This document shows positions 1 to 8,535 of a stretch of DNA of 64,000 nucleotides, piece by piece. Each line of letters opens with the position of its first letter. Position 1 is the stretch's first letter. Made by a program: the position numbers and the translations under genes. The notes beneath the pieces were generated by a model. That model was not told where the DNA came from. It searched no databases and was given only the letters and a program-made list of their open reading frames with translations. Source of the stretch: an uncultured Treponema sp. (GTDB lineage Bacteria > Spirochaetota > Spirochaetia > Treponematales > Treponemataceae); NCBI GenBank assembly GCA_945877425.1, contig CAMCRZ010000002.1, forward strand, positions 1 through 64,000, given 5' to 3'.

Positions 1-1481
1 TCGTCAGCGGTGTTGCTTGTGTCTGGGTTTTCTGTGTCAGCGGCAGTTTCTTCTAATGAAGTTTCTTCTTCTGTGAGGAATGGCTCTTGAAAAGATTCTT
101 CAGCTTCTTCAACAGCAGGTTCTTCTTCAACAGCAGGTTCTTCTTCAACAACAGGCTCTTCTTCGAGAAAGGGCTCTTCTTCGCCAAAACAGATTGTATC
201 GTCAGTGGTGTTGCTTGTGTCTGGGTCTGCCTGTGGGGCGGCGGTATCTTCTTCTAAAGCAGGTTCTTCAAAAGTGCTGTCTGTTTCTTCAAGAAAGTCT
301 GCTGTGTCAAAAGGGTCTGGTTCTTGTGCAGCTGGCTCTTCGGCAAAATCAGTGGGAATTTCTTCAGGAAGTTCTGCCGGCTCGGAAGATGCTGCTGTTA
401 AAGTCTGGGAATTTTCTTCCTGAGAGGGAGTTTCGCTTCCGTCACTGTCAAAGTCAACTCCGTCAAGAATACTGTCCAGGTCAAAATCATCATCTGGAGC
501 ACCAAAAGTTTTATTTTCTTCAGAAGAAGCCTTTTCCTCTTCATCATTCTGTTCAAAGGAAAGATTTACTTCTTCGCTGTCATCTGAACTTGTTGCTGCA
601 ACTGTTTCAATAACGTTGTTGTCATCAGTTGAAACATTCATTTCATAATCTTCAGTTTCTTCTTTTTTCTCAGGAACTTCACTGTCTGCCTTTGTGCTTT
701 GAGAATTTGCATCTTCTTCTGTAAATCCGAATTCAGAAAGATCAATTTCTTCGTTGCTTCCAGAACTTTCAGATTCATTTTTAACTGCAGGAGTGTCAGA
801 ACCTTCATCTGTAAAGCCAAAATCGCTAAGGTTAATTTCTTCGCTTCCTGAATTAAATGAAGAATTTGCCGTATCGTTTGTAAAATCAAATTCATCAAGT
901 CCTGAATCAGATTCGTCTGTGCTTACGTCTGCAGGTTCATCATCAAAACTTAAGTCAATGTCTAAAGGCGAATTGTCTTCGTTTTCAAGAGAAGTTTCAT
1001 GTTCAGGAGTTTCCATTTCAGCTGGTTCAGAAAATCCGCCGTCAAGAAAATCATCAAGGGAAATGTCACCGTCTTCATGGGAATCTGTAATTGAGGAAGA
1101 AGTGTCAGGAATTATAATTTCATCTTCAGCATTTTCTTCCTGAACTTCATCAGTTTCATCTGACTGTTCTTCCGAAGGCTGTTCTTTCTGGGCTGCTGCT
1201 TCTGCTTCCCGCTGCTGGATTTTTTCCCTTACGTCATCAGGCTCTGTAAAACCTTCAGTTATAAACTCATCAAGGGAAATTTCTTCTTCTCCAGAAGGCT
1301 GAACTTCCTGCTGTTTCTGGGAATTTTGTTCTGCCTGAGCAACTCTGTCTAGAAAAGAAAAATCCGGAAGTGTATCTTCCTGCTGTTCTGTATTTAAACT
1401 CAGTTCTTCATTTTTAGGAGATGATGTTTTTACCCAAACTCCATATTCATCAAGTTCATTTTTTTTAGAAGAATCGCTCAT
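1..1481 (-). CDS. Acidic Glu/Asp/Ser-rich repeat protein, 3' end beyond window edge
   Basis: Minus-strand open frame from ATG at 1481 (MSDSSKKNELDEYGVWVKTSSPKNEELSLNTEQQ...) to window edge without a stop; AAGGGGA upstream. Absent from the ORF track because it is truncated. Confidence 0.85.
   Translation of the reverse strand, partial: MSDSSKKNELDEYGVWVKTSSPKNEELSLNTEQQEDTLPDFSFLDRVAQAEQNSQKQQEVQPSGEEEISLDEFITEGFTEPDDVREKIQQREAEAAAQKEQPSEEQSDETDEVQEENAEDEIIIPDTSSSITDSHEDGDISLDDFLDGGFSEPAEMETPEHETSLENEDNSPLDIDLSFDDEPADVSTDESDSGLDEFDFTNDTANSSFNSGSEEINLSDFGFTDEGSDTPAVKNESESSGSNEEIDLSEFGFTEEDANSQSTKADSEVPEKKEETEDYEMNVSTDDNNVIETVAATSSDDSEEVNLSFEQNDEEEKASSEENKTFGAPDDDFDLDSILDGVDFDSDGSETPSQEENSQTLTAASSEPAELPEEIPTDFAEEPAAQEPDPFDTADFLEETDSTFEEPALEEDTAAPQADPDTSNTTDDTICFGEEEPFLEEEPVVEEEPAVEEEPAVEEAEESFQEPFLTEEETSLEETAADTENPDTSNTAD
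104..181. repeat. 18-bp in-frame tandem repeat (CTTCTTCAACAGCAGGTT), about 4 copies
   Basis: Units at 104-121, 122-139, 140-157 and 158-175 plus a partial unit; encodes repeated EEPAVE on the minus strand. Confidence 0.85.
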
Positions 1482-1664
1482 AAAAATCCCCTTAAAAATA
1501 TTCTTAATATATGCAAATATTTATTTGAATTGATTAAAAATCAAATATTTTATTTTTCCCTTTTATTTTCGGCAAATTTTACTGAAAACAACACAATTTT
1601 TTATTTTATTGTACAATTATACAATATGAAGTTAAAATTTTCTACTTTAATTATTAAGTATAAC

Positions 1665-1750
1665 GCCTCGTGAGACACACCAGGTTCACTGCATGTACTT
1701 GAGGCAAAGTGCTGCTGGCAGAAACAGGTGCATCTTGAGGGGATTTTTAA
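1665..1750 (+). ncRNA. Candidate structured RNA or leader element, family unknown
   Basis: Intergenic, more GC-rich than its surroundings. Nested pairing CCTC/GAGG (1666-1669/1737-1740), AGA/TCT (1673-1675/1733-1735), CACC/GGTG (1678-1681/1727-1730), GTACTT/AAGTGC (1695-1700/1707-1712), then ATTTTT. TATAAC -10-like box at 1659-1664. Confidence 0.35.
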
Positions 1751-1807
1751 CTAACTTTAATTTTTTAAGTGTTTAAATTGTTCCTTACTGCCGATACTTT
1801 TTCTGTA

Positions 1808-2302
1808 ATGAAAAAACTAAGGCTTCTTACCGCAATCTTTGCAGGAACATTTGTTTACGTACTTGTTTCCATGATTGTGGGAAGAGACGGAATGTGGGCT
1901 TTCAATCAGCTTTCTGAGCAGAAAATGATTTTAAGTGCACATACTGCTGATATTGAAAAAACTCACGAAGAACTTACTCTTGAAAAAATTGCATTGCAAA
2001 AAGATCCTGACGTAATTGCAGCTTATGCAAGAAAGCTTGGCTATATTTCAGAAGGTGAAAAACTTGTAAAAGTAAAGGGCATACCTGCTTACGAAACACA
2101 GAATTTTGACCCTGGAACTGTAATTCAGCCTGAACCTGTGCGTTATGTAAGCGAAAGCGTGTGCAAATGTACTGCACTGGCAATATTTTTCCTTGTTTAC
2201 ATTGTGCTTTTTCTTTATGATTACAACCGCGGTTTAGTTGACTTTACCGCAAGAAAGAAAAAATTTACTGTAATTAAGGGAAATTCTCTTTATGATTTGT
2301 AA
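1808..2302 (+). CDS. FtsB/DivIC-like septum formation initiator protein
   Basis: Short protein with N-terminal TM, coiled coil and 'ARKLGYISEGEKLVKV' motif. ATG at 1808 preferred over the track GTG at 1769. Confidence 0.6.
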   Translation: MKKLRLLTAIFAGTFVYVLVSMIVGRDGMWAFNQLSEQKMILSAHTADIEKTHEELTLEKIALQKDPDVIAAYARKLGYISEGEKLVKVKGIPAYETQNFDPGTVIQPEPVRYVSESVCKCTALAIFFLVYIVLFLYDYNRGLVDFTARKKKFTVIKGNSLYDL

Positions 2303-2885
2303 CAAAAGCGATGAAAATTCTGCAGAATTAGCGGCAGACTGTCTTAAAAAAGGGGAAATCGCCATTATTCCCACAGATACAGTTTACGGTTTCAGTGGCA
2401 TTGCAGATTTAAAAAACGGAAATCTTTTTAAAACTGATGAAAAAATCCGCACTATAAAGGGCAGAAGTGAAGGCAAGCCTTTTATACACTTAATTGCAAA
2501 ACCTGAAGACGTTTTTCTCTACACTGATGATAAAATTCCTGAAAAAATCCTTGCTTTGTGGCCAGGACCTTTAACCGTAATAGTTCACTCTAAAAAAGAC
2601 ATTCCGCTTAATTCAGCAGCAGAAACAGTTGCGTTCAGATGTCCGGGAGACAAATGGCTAAGGTCAGTTATAGAAAAGGCAGGAGCACCAGTTTACAGTA
2701 CAAGCGTCAACAGAAGTGGCAGTCCTGTTCTTGAAAATATCAGTGAAATAAGGGAAGAATTCGGTTTGGAAGTAAGCCTTATTGTAGAAAGTCATGACGT
2801 AAAGGGAAACGTTCCTTCAACGATTGTTAGCGTAGACGAAAAGGGCATTGTAAAAGTTGTACGTCAGGGTGCTGTAAAAGTCTGA
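2292..2885 (+). CDS. L-threonylcarbamoyladenylate synthase (Sua5/YciO/YrdC family)
   Basis: PTDTVYGFSG, KGRSEGKPF, LWPGPLTVI and RCPGDKWLR motifs. Confidence 0.9.
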   Translation: MICNKSDENSAELAADCLKKGEIAIIPTDTVYGFSGIADLKNGNLFKTDEKIRTIKGRSEGKPFIHLIAKPEDVFLYTDDKIPEKILALWPGPLTVIVHSKKDIPLNSAAETVAFRCPGDKWLRSVIEKAGAPVYSTSVNRSGSPVLENISEIREEFGLEVSLIVESHDVKGNVPSTIVSVDEKGIVKVVRQGAVKV

Positions 2886-2905
2886 TTTTATGCTGATGCA
2901 GCTGA

Positions 2906-3772
2906 TTACTTTTTTTTCCACTCAACGTTAACTGTTCCGTATGAAACTCCTTCTGCAGATGAAGTGTCTGTAAGAAGGGTGTTTTTTATTCCCGAAAGTG
3001 TAAAATCATCAGAAACAGTAAGTTCCCATGTTATAGGCTTTGCGTTTGCAGCGTTTTTAAGTGCTTTCTGTCTGTCTAGTTCAGGGAAAAATGATGCATT
3101 GGAACGGCTTGTCTGCGTAACTGTTACATTTTTTCCGCTAACCTTTACTTCAATGTTCATGCTGGCACCGTTTTTGAAAATGACAAAACCTTTTCCGCTT
3201 CGTAAGATAAGTATTTTTTCCACAAGATTTTCTCCGCCCCAAGTGCCTGCCAGAGTTTCAAGGGAAAAATCATCTTCCGGAGAAACTGCCGGCGTTTCAG
3301 GAATAAGTTCAGCCTGAGGAATTTCATGAGGCAAAGTGTCTGTAATGGAATTTGCTGTTCCTGAAGAAAGGTTTTTAAGGAGATTTTCCAGAGTTGATTT
3401 TGCGTCAAGAAGGATTTTGTAGGAAGATTCATACTTTTTTGTAGAACTTACGTTTTTGTTTTCCCTAAGGTTGATTGCGTTTAATGTACAGAGCCACTGA
3501 TTTTCTTCGGTTTCTTGAATTTCTGCAAAAAATATGATGTTTCTGGAGTCAGTTACGCCTTCCTGGTAATGCTTGTCCCTGCAGTCGTTTACAATGTAGC
3601 CTTCAAGAGACATGAGCTGGGTGAAAAAAAGGTCAGTTGTCATTTTTACCATTGAAGCATCTGATGAGCTGGATTCAGTTGCATAAAAGTCCACTTCTGA
3701 AGCCGAAAATACTTGCAGTGCTATTTGAGAGAAAAAAATTAAAAATGCAGTTAACTTTAGCTTGTATTTCAA
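2906..3772 (-). CDS. Secreted hypothetical protein
   Basis: Signal peptide MKYKLKLTAFLIFFSQIALQVFSAS; no family recognised. Confidence 0.6.
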   Translation of the reverse strand: MKYKLKLTAFLIFFSQIALQVFSASEVDFYATESSSSDASMVKMTTDLFFTQLMSLEGYIVNDCRDKHYQEGVTDSRNIIFFAEIQETEENQWLCTLNAINLRENKNVSSTKKYESSYKILLDAKSTLENLLKNLSSGTANSITDTLPHEIPQAELIPETPAVSPEDDFSLETLAGTWGGENLVEKILILRSGKGFVIFKNGASMNIEVKVSGKNVTVTQTSRSNASFFPELDRQKALKNAANAKPITWELTVSDDFTLSGIKNTLLTDTSSAEGVSYGTVNVEWKKK

Positions 3773-3791
3773 TTAATCTCCGGCAGATATT

Positions 3792-4256
3792 TTAACCGTT
3801 AAGCCTGTTGCGGAATTCCCTTGCAAGTTCACGCTTTGTGTCTCTGTCTTTTATATCTGCTCTTTTATCAAACTGTTTTTTTCCCCTGCACACACCAAGA
3901 TTTACTTTTACACGTCCGTCTTTCAAATAAAAATCAAGGGGAATGAGAGTAAAGCCTTTTTCTTCTACTTTTCTTGTCAAGCGCTTGATTTCTTCCTTGT
4001 GGAGAAGAAGTTTCTTTTTTCTGTCAGGATTGTGATTGAAAACTGAAGAGTAAGAGTATTCTGAAATATGGCAGTTCTGAAGCCAGATTTCTCCTTTTTC
4101 TATAAGTGCAAAACTGTCTGCAAAAGAAATGCTGCCTGCCTTTACGGATTTTACTTCCGTTCCTTCAAGGACAATGCCGCACTCTATGGAATCTTCTATT
4201 GAGTAATTAAAACGGGCTTTTCTGTTTTCTGCTATGATTTTTTTTCCCTCAGCCAT
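3792..4256 (-). CDS. smpB: SsrA-binding protein SmpB
   Basis: ENRKARFNYSIEDSIECGIVLEGTEVKS and KGRVKVNLGVCRGKKQFDKR motifs. Confidence 0.97.
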   Translation of the reverse strand: MAEGKKIIAENRKARFNYSIEDSIECGIVLEGTEVKSVKAGSISFADSFALIEKGEIWLQNCHISEYSYSSVFNHNPDRKKKLLLHKEEIKRLTRKVEEKGFTLIPLDFYLKDGRVKVNLGVCRGKKQFDKRADIKDRDTKRELAREFRNRLNG

Positions 4257-4400
4257 AACTTCAATTATATAAAAATATTTTATAATCGTCTACAATCAAC
4301 TTGCGGCCTTGCACTGCCGGTGTTTCCCGGAAAAATGTGTACTTCCACTTAAAAAAGTTTTGTGGTAAACTCGGTAAGTTGTTTTATTGGAGTGTAAAAA

Positions 4401-5096
4401 ATGCGGCAAAGAGCTTTTGACTATTCTTACGAAATGCAGCAGGAACGGCAGAAGAAAATTACCAGAAGGCTTTCCATTGTAATTTCTGTAATACTTTTTT
4501 TATGCCTTTTCCTGAACTTTATAATTTTTCCTGTTTTAGTAAAATCGGATTCCATGGAAGACGGAATTCCTGAAAATGCACTTCTCTTTGTAACTCCAAT
4601 TGCAGCTTCACCAAAAAGAGGCGACGTTGTTTATCTTTCAAGAATGGATCATGTGGAACTTCCTTTATACAAGCGTTTTGCAAATACTCTTGTAAGGTTT
4701 TTTACCCTTCAAAAGTATGAACCTTTCGGCAGCAGCGGTAATATTTCAGGTTCAGAAAGCGTAAGGCGTGTGGCAGCTCTTCCCGGCGATACAATTTACA
4801 TGAAAGATTATATGCTTTACGTAAAGCCTTCAGGAGAATCTCATTTTTTAAGTGAATTTGAAATGGCAGACAAGCCTTATGAAGTGCACACTTATTCAGT
4901 TCCGGTTGAATGGGACGGTTTGGGACTAGCTTCAGACGTTAAGGAAATGACTTTAGGAGAAGACGAATATTTTGTTCTTGCAGACAACAGGGTTGAAGCC
5001 TGCGATTCAAGAGTTTACGGTGCAGTAAAGTCTTCTCTCATAAAGGGCAAGGTTCTTTTTGAAGTATTTCCCTTTAACAAAATGCGTGTTTTCTGA
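4401..5096 (+). CDS. Signal peptidase I (S26) family protein with an atypical active site
   Basis: SDSMEDG, KRGDVV, VRRVAALPGD and ADNRVEACDSRVYG boxes. The usual KR..GLPGD Lys is Arg. Confidence 0.85.
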   Translation: MRQRAFDYSYEMQQERQKKITRRLSIVISVILFLCLFLNFIIFPVLVKSDSMEDGIPENALLFVTPIAASPKRGDVVYLSRMDHVELPLYKRFANTLVRFFTLQKYEPFGSSGNISGSESVRRVAALPGDTIYMKDYMLYVKPSGESHFLSEFEMADKPYEVHTYSVPVEWDGLGLASDVKEMTLGEDEYFVLADNRVEACDSRVYGAVKSSLIKGKVLFEVFPFNKMRVF

Positions 5097-5119
5097 TTTA
5101 GCTTGATTTCTGGAAAAAG

Positions 5120-6298
5120 ATGGAAGAAAAGGGTTTATACATTCACATTCCGTTTTGTCTTGCCAAGTGTGATTACTGTGATTTTTTCAGTGTGCCCTGT
5201 AAAAGCGGTATCATCAGTGATGATTACGTAAAAGCCCTTCTTGCCGAGATAAAATTTTACGCAGAAAAATATAATGTCAGCAGCTGGCGTACAGTTTACT
5301 TTGGCGGCGGAACTCCGGGACTTTTGTCGTGCAGTCAGATTGATTTTTTAATGAAAGGCATAAGGGAAAGCGTACCTTTTTTCAATCCACTGGAAGTTAC
5401 GATAGAATGTAATCCCGAAAGTATAACGGAAGAAAAGCTTTTATGCTGGGAAAAAAATGCAATAGACAGGCTTTCCTTAGGCGTTCAGTCCTTGACGCAA
5501 AGCGCACTGGAAGGGGTTCACCGTCATTGTACTGCAGAAAAAGCAGAAAAATCATTAAGCCTTATTAAGAAAAACTGGAAAGGCAGGCTTTGTCTTGACG
5601 TAATTGCAGGCCTTGAATTTCAGAATGATGAAGAGTTCATTCAGTCTCTTGAAAAAATTGTTTCTTACAATCCTTCACACATTTCCCTTTACGCTTTAAC
5701 TGTAGAAGAAAACACTCCTCTTGGAAAAAGGGCAGCAGCCGGAGATTTTGATTTTGACAGAATTGATTTTCAGTGGCTTAAGGGAAGGGATTTTTTAAAG
5801 TCAAAGGGATATTTTCAGTACGAAGTTTCAAATTTTTGCAAAAAAGGCTTTGAAAGCATTCACAACAGTTCTTACTGGCAGCAGATGGATTACATTGGAG
5901 CAGGAAGCGGCGGCTGCAGTTCAGTTTACGGGGAAAATGCACTTAGATGGACTAACACCTGCGACATAAATGCCTACGTTGATTTCTGGAAAAAAAGCAG
6001 CTGCAGGACTTTGGAAGAAGAAATTCCATGTGAAAGAGAAAAGCTTTCCCTTGAAGTTCAGGAATATGAGTTTCTTATGACAGGCTTTCGGACTTTAAAA
6101 GGCGTATCTTCTGCTGATTACATGAAAAAATTTCATGATGCAGGAAAATGGAACGGCAGTTTGGAAAAAAGGCTTGGCGAAAGTTCCGTGTGGAAGGATT
6201 TTGCTGAAAAAGGATACGCTTCATGCTCGGGTGAACGGTATTTTCTTACGGAAGAAGGCATTTTGTTTTTAAATAAGCTTCTTGTAGATTTATGCTGA
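5120..6298 (+). CDS. hemW: HemW-like radical SAM protein
   Basis: IHIPFCLAKCDYCDF (CxxxCxxC), YFGGGTP, HNSSYW motifs. Confidence 0.88.
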   Translation: MEEKGLYIHIPFCLAKCDYCDFFSVPCKSGIISDDYVKALLAEIKFYAEKYNVSSWRTVYFGGGTPGLLSCSQIDFLMKGIRESVPFFNPLEVTIECNPESITEEKLLCWEKNAIDRLSLGVQSLTQSALEGVHRHCTAEKAEKSLSLIKKNWKGRLCLDVIAGLEFQNDEEFIQSLEKIVSYNPSHISLYALTVEENTPLGKRAAAGDFDFDRIDFQWLKGRDFLKSKGYFQYEVSNFCKKGFESIHNSSYWQQMDYIGAGSGGCSSVYGENALRWTNTCDINAYVDFWKKSSCRTLEEEIPCEREKLSLEVQEYEFLMTGFRTLKGVSSADYMKKFHDAGKWNGSLEKRLGESSVWKDFAEKGYASCSGERYFLTEEGILFLNKLLVDLC

Positions 6299-6324
6299 TA
6301 TTTTCCATAGATTTCACTTCCTAC

Positions 6325-6353
6325 TTGACTGAATGACAAAAAACAATCATAAT
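6325..6353 (+). promoter_or_regulatory. Sigma70-type promoter for bS22
   Basis: TTGACT (6325-6330), 17-bp spacer, CATAAT (6348-6353). Confidence 0.6.
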
Positions 6354-6386
6354 ATACAACACTTATAATTACTAAGGAGTTCTATC

Positions 6387-6476
6387 GTGCCTTGTGGAAA
6401 GAAAAGAAAGCGCGCAAAGATAGCTACACATAAGCGTAAGAAGAAGCTTAGAAGAAATCGTCATAAGAGTAAGTAA
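6387..6476 (+). CDS. bS22 / AURKAIP1-COX24 domain small ribosomal protein, 29 aa
   Basis: GTG start with AAGGAG upstream; MPCGKKRKRAKIATHKRKKKLRRNRHKSK. Below the length cutoff of the ORF track. Confidence 0.88.
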   Translation: MPCGKKRKRAKIATHKRKKKLRRNRHKSK

Positions 6477-6506
6477 CCTGTGTGTTACAAAGCTATTTTG
6501 CAAATG

Positions 6507-6546
6507 GACCGTAGTTGTTTTCGGACATACTGCGGTCTTTTTTTTT
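6507..6546 (+). terminator. Rho-independent terminator after bS22
   Basis: 9-bp stem GACCGTAGT/ACTGCGGTC (6507-6515/6529-6537) then T tract. Confidence 0.9.
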
Positions 6547-6585
6547 ACAGATTTTTTTAGTATCCTAAGCTTACGAAATTGAGGT

Positions 6586-8511
6586 ATGGAATTGATTCTG
6601 CAAAATATAAATTCTCCGGAAGATTTAAAAAAACTGCCTGATAGTAAAATTGAAACTCTTGAAAAAGAAATCCGTGAAAAAATTCTGGAAGTTGTTTCTG
6701 TTAACGGCGGTCATCTTGCAAGCAATCTTGGAGTTGTTGAACTTTCAATTGCGCTTCACAGGGTTTTTAACAGTCCGCAGGATGCAATAGTCTGGGACGT
6801 AAGCCATCAGTGCTATCCTCATAAGCTTTTGACGGGACGGTACAAAGACTTCAGTTCAATCAGGGAAAAAAACGGCATTTCAGGCTTTACGCGTATTTGC
6901 GAAAGTAAGCACGATTATTTTGATGCAGGTCATGCTTCTTCTTCCATTTCTTCTGCACTGGGACTTTTAACTGCCTGGAAACTTGAAGGCCGGGAAGATA
7001 AAGTTGTTGCAGTAATCGGAGACGGAGCTTTAACAGGAGGAATGGCTTTCGAAGCTTTAAGTCATGCAGGCCAGCTTTGCAAAAACCTTATAGTTGTATT
7101 GAATGACAACCAGATGTCCATCAGCAGAAACACCGGTGCACTTTCACGATACCTTTCAAGACTTACGGCTTCATCTTCCTACCAGAAACTGCGGTATAAA
7201 GTTGATTCTTTCATAGACAAAATTCCTTTTTTTAACAGAGTAATCGGCAAGTTTATTTTTCGTGTTAAGCGTGGAATTAAGGGGCTTTTTTTAACAAACA
7301 ATCTTTTTGTAGACTTAGGTTTTGTTTACGTTGGTCCTCTTGACGGTCATAATGAAAAAGAGCTTGAAAAAGTGTTCCGCCGTGTAGAAAAAATACCTTA
7401 TCCTGTTGTAGTTCACGTTGTTACGAAAAAAGGCAAGGGATATTCTCCTGCAGAAAACAATCCAAGTGCATTTCACGGTGTAGGACCTTTTAATTTAAGT
7501 GACGGTAATGTAGAAAAAGTTGAAACAAGAAGCTTTACTCAGGTTTTCAGTAATAAAATTATGGAACTTGCTGAAAAAAACAACCGCATCTGTGCAATTA
7601 CTGCTGCAATGTCTAAAGGTACAGGTCTTGATTCTTTCAGCCGCCATTTTCCTTCACGTTTTTTTGATGTAGGAATTGCAGAAGAACACGCCGTAACTTT
7701 TGCAGGTGGGCTTGCTGCGGGAAACATGATTCCTGTTGTAGCAATTTATTCAACTTTCATACAGCGTTCCGTAGATCAGATTATTGAAGACGTTGCACTC
7801 CAGAACAGGCACGTTATCATTGTATTAGACAGAGCCGGTGCAGTTCCTTCAGACGGAGAAACTCATCAGGGAATATTCGACATAAGCCTTCTGCGTCCTG
7901 TGCCCAATTTAACGCTTATTACAGTTGCAAGTGAAAGCGAACTTGACAAATGCCTTGACTGGGCTGTTTACAATACAGAGGGACCTGTATGCATAAGATG
8001 GCCGAAAAATAACTGTCCTGTAGAAAACGAAGGATTTAAAGCTCCGGTTCAGGAAGGAAGGGGCGTACTTATTAAAGCCGAAGATTTTGCTCCTGCAGTT
8101 TATGCCAGGGAAATTATGGACAGCAAGTCAGTTAAGGGGAAATTCCTTATTGTATGTACGGGAAGCCTTTTTCCTGAAAGCCTTGTTGCCTGCCGTTCCT
8201 TAATGATGCAGGACATTGAAGCTGACATTTTTTCACTGAGGTTTTTAAAGCCTTTTGATGAAGAGCATTTTCTTTCTGTGGCTGAAAATTACGACGGAAT
8301 TGTTTTTGCAGAAGACGGCGTTAAAATCGGTTCCATGGCAGAATATCTGGACAGAATAGTTCACGAATGCAGCAAAACTTCCGGCATAAAGACTAAAGTT
8401 CTTGCCTTTCCGGATCACTTTCTTTCCAACGGCAGCAGGGAAGACATTTTGACTCAGGCCGGCACGGGAAGTGCTGCAATGGAAAAATCAGTGCTTGAAA
8501 TGCTGAAGTAA
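6586..8511 (+). CDS. dxs: 1-deoxy-D-xylulose-5-phosphate synthase
   Basis: Full-length; VWDVSHQCYPHKLLTGR, GDGALTGGMAFEAL, DRAGAVPSDGETHQG motifs. Confidence 0.97.
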   Translation: MELILQNINSPEDLKKLPDSKIETLEKEIREKILEVVSVNGGHLASNLGVVELSIALHRVFNSPQDAIVWDVSHQCYPHKLLTGRYKDFSSIREKNGISGFTRICESKHDYFDAGHASSSISSALGLLTAWKLEGREDKVVAVIGDGALTGGMAFEALSHAGQLCKNLIVVLNDNQMSISRNTGALSRYLSRLTASSSYQKLRYKVDSFIDKIPFFNRVIGKFIFRVKRGIKGLFLTNNLFVDLGFVYVGPLDGHNEKELEKVFRRVEKIPYPVVVHVVTKKGKGYSPAENNPSAFHGVGPFNLSDGNVEKVETRSFTQVFSNKIMELAEKNNRICAITAAMSKGTGLDSFSRHFPSRFFDVGIAEEHAVTFAGGLAAGNMIPVVAIYSTFIQRSVDQIIEDVALQNRHVIIVLDRAGAVPSDGETHQGIFDISLLRPVPNLTLITVASESELDKCLDWAVYNTEGPVCIRWPKNNCPVENEGFKAPVQEGRGVLIKAEDFAPAVYAREIMDSKSVKGKFLIVCTGSLFPESLVACRSLMMQDIEADIFSLRFLKPFDEEHFLSVAENYDGIVFAEDGVKIGSMAEYLDRIVHECSKTSGIKTKVLAFPDHFLSNGSREDILTQAGTGSAAMEKSVLEMLK

Positions 8512-8535
8512 CTTAACTTACGGGAATAAAGCAGT

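Noticed and set aside
104-181. CRISPR-like regular repeats
   Set aside because: 18-bp units are contiguous with no spacers and stay in a coding frame.
80-1143. Plus-strand ORFs 80..613, 205..423 and 754..1143, and minus ORF 638..898
   Set aside because: Shadow frames of the minus-strand acidic protein; Leu/Gln/Ser low-complexity arises from reversed GAA/GAG-rich codons.
1665-1745. Signal recognition particle 4.5S RNA
   Set aside because: GTGAGAC...CCAGG is superficially similar, but the conserved GGAA-capped apical loop with AGCAG is absent.
4257-4400. tmRNA gene next to smpB
   Set aside because: No tRNA-like acceptor/T-arm or CCA end in the intergenic region; too short.
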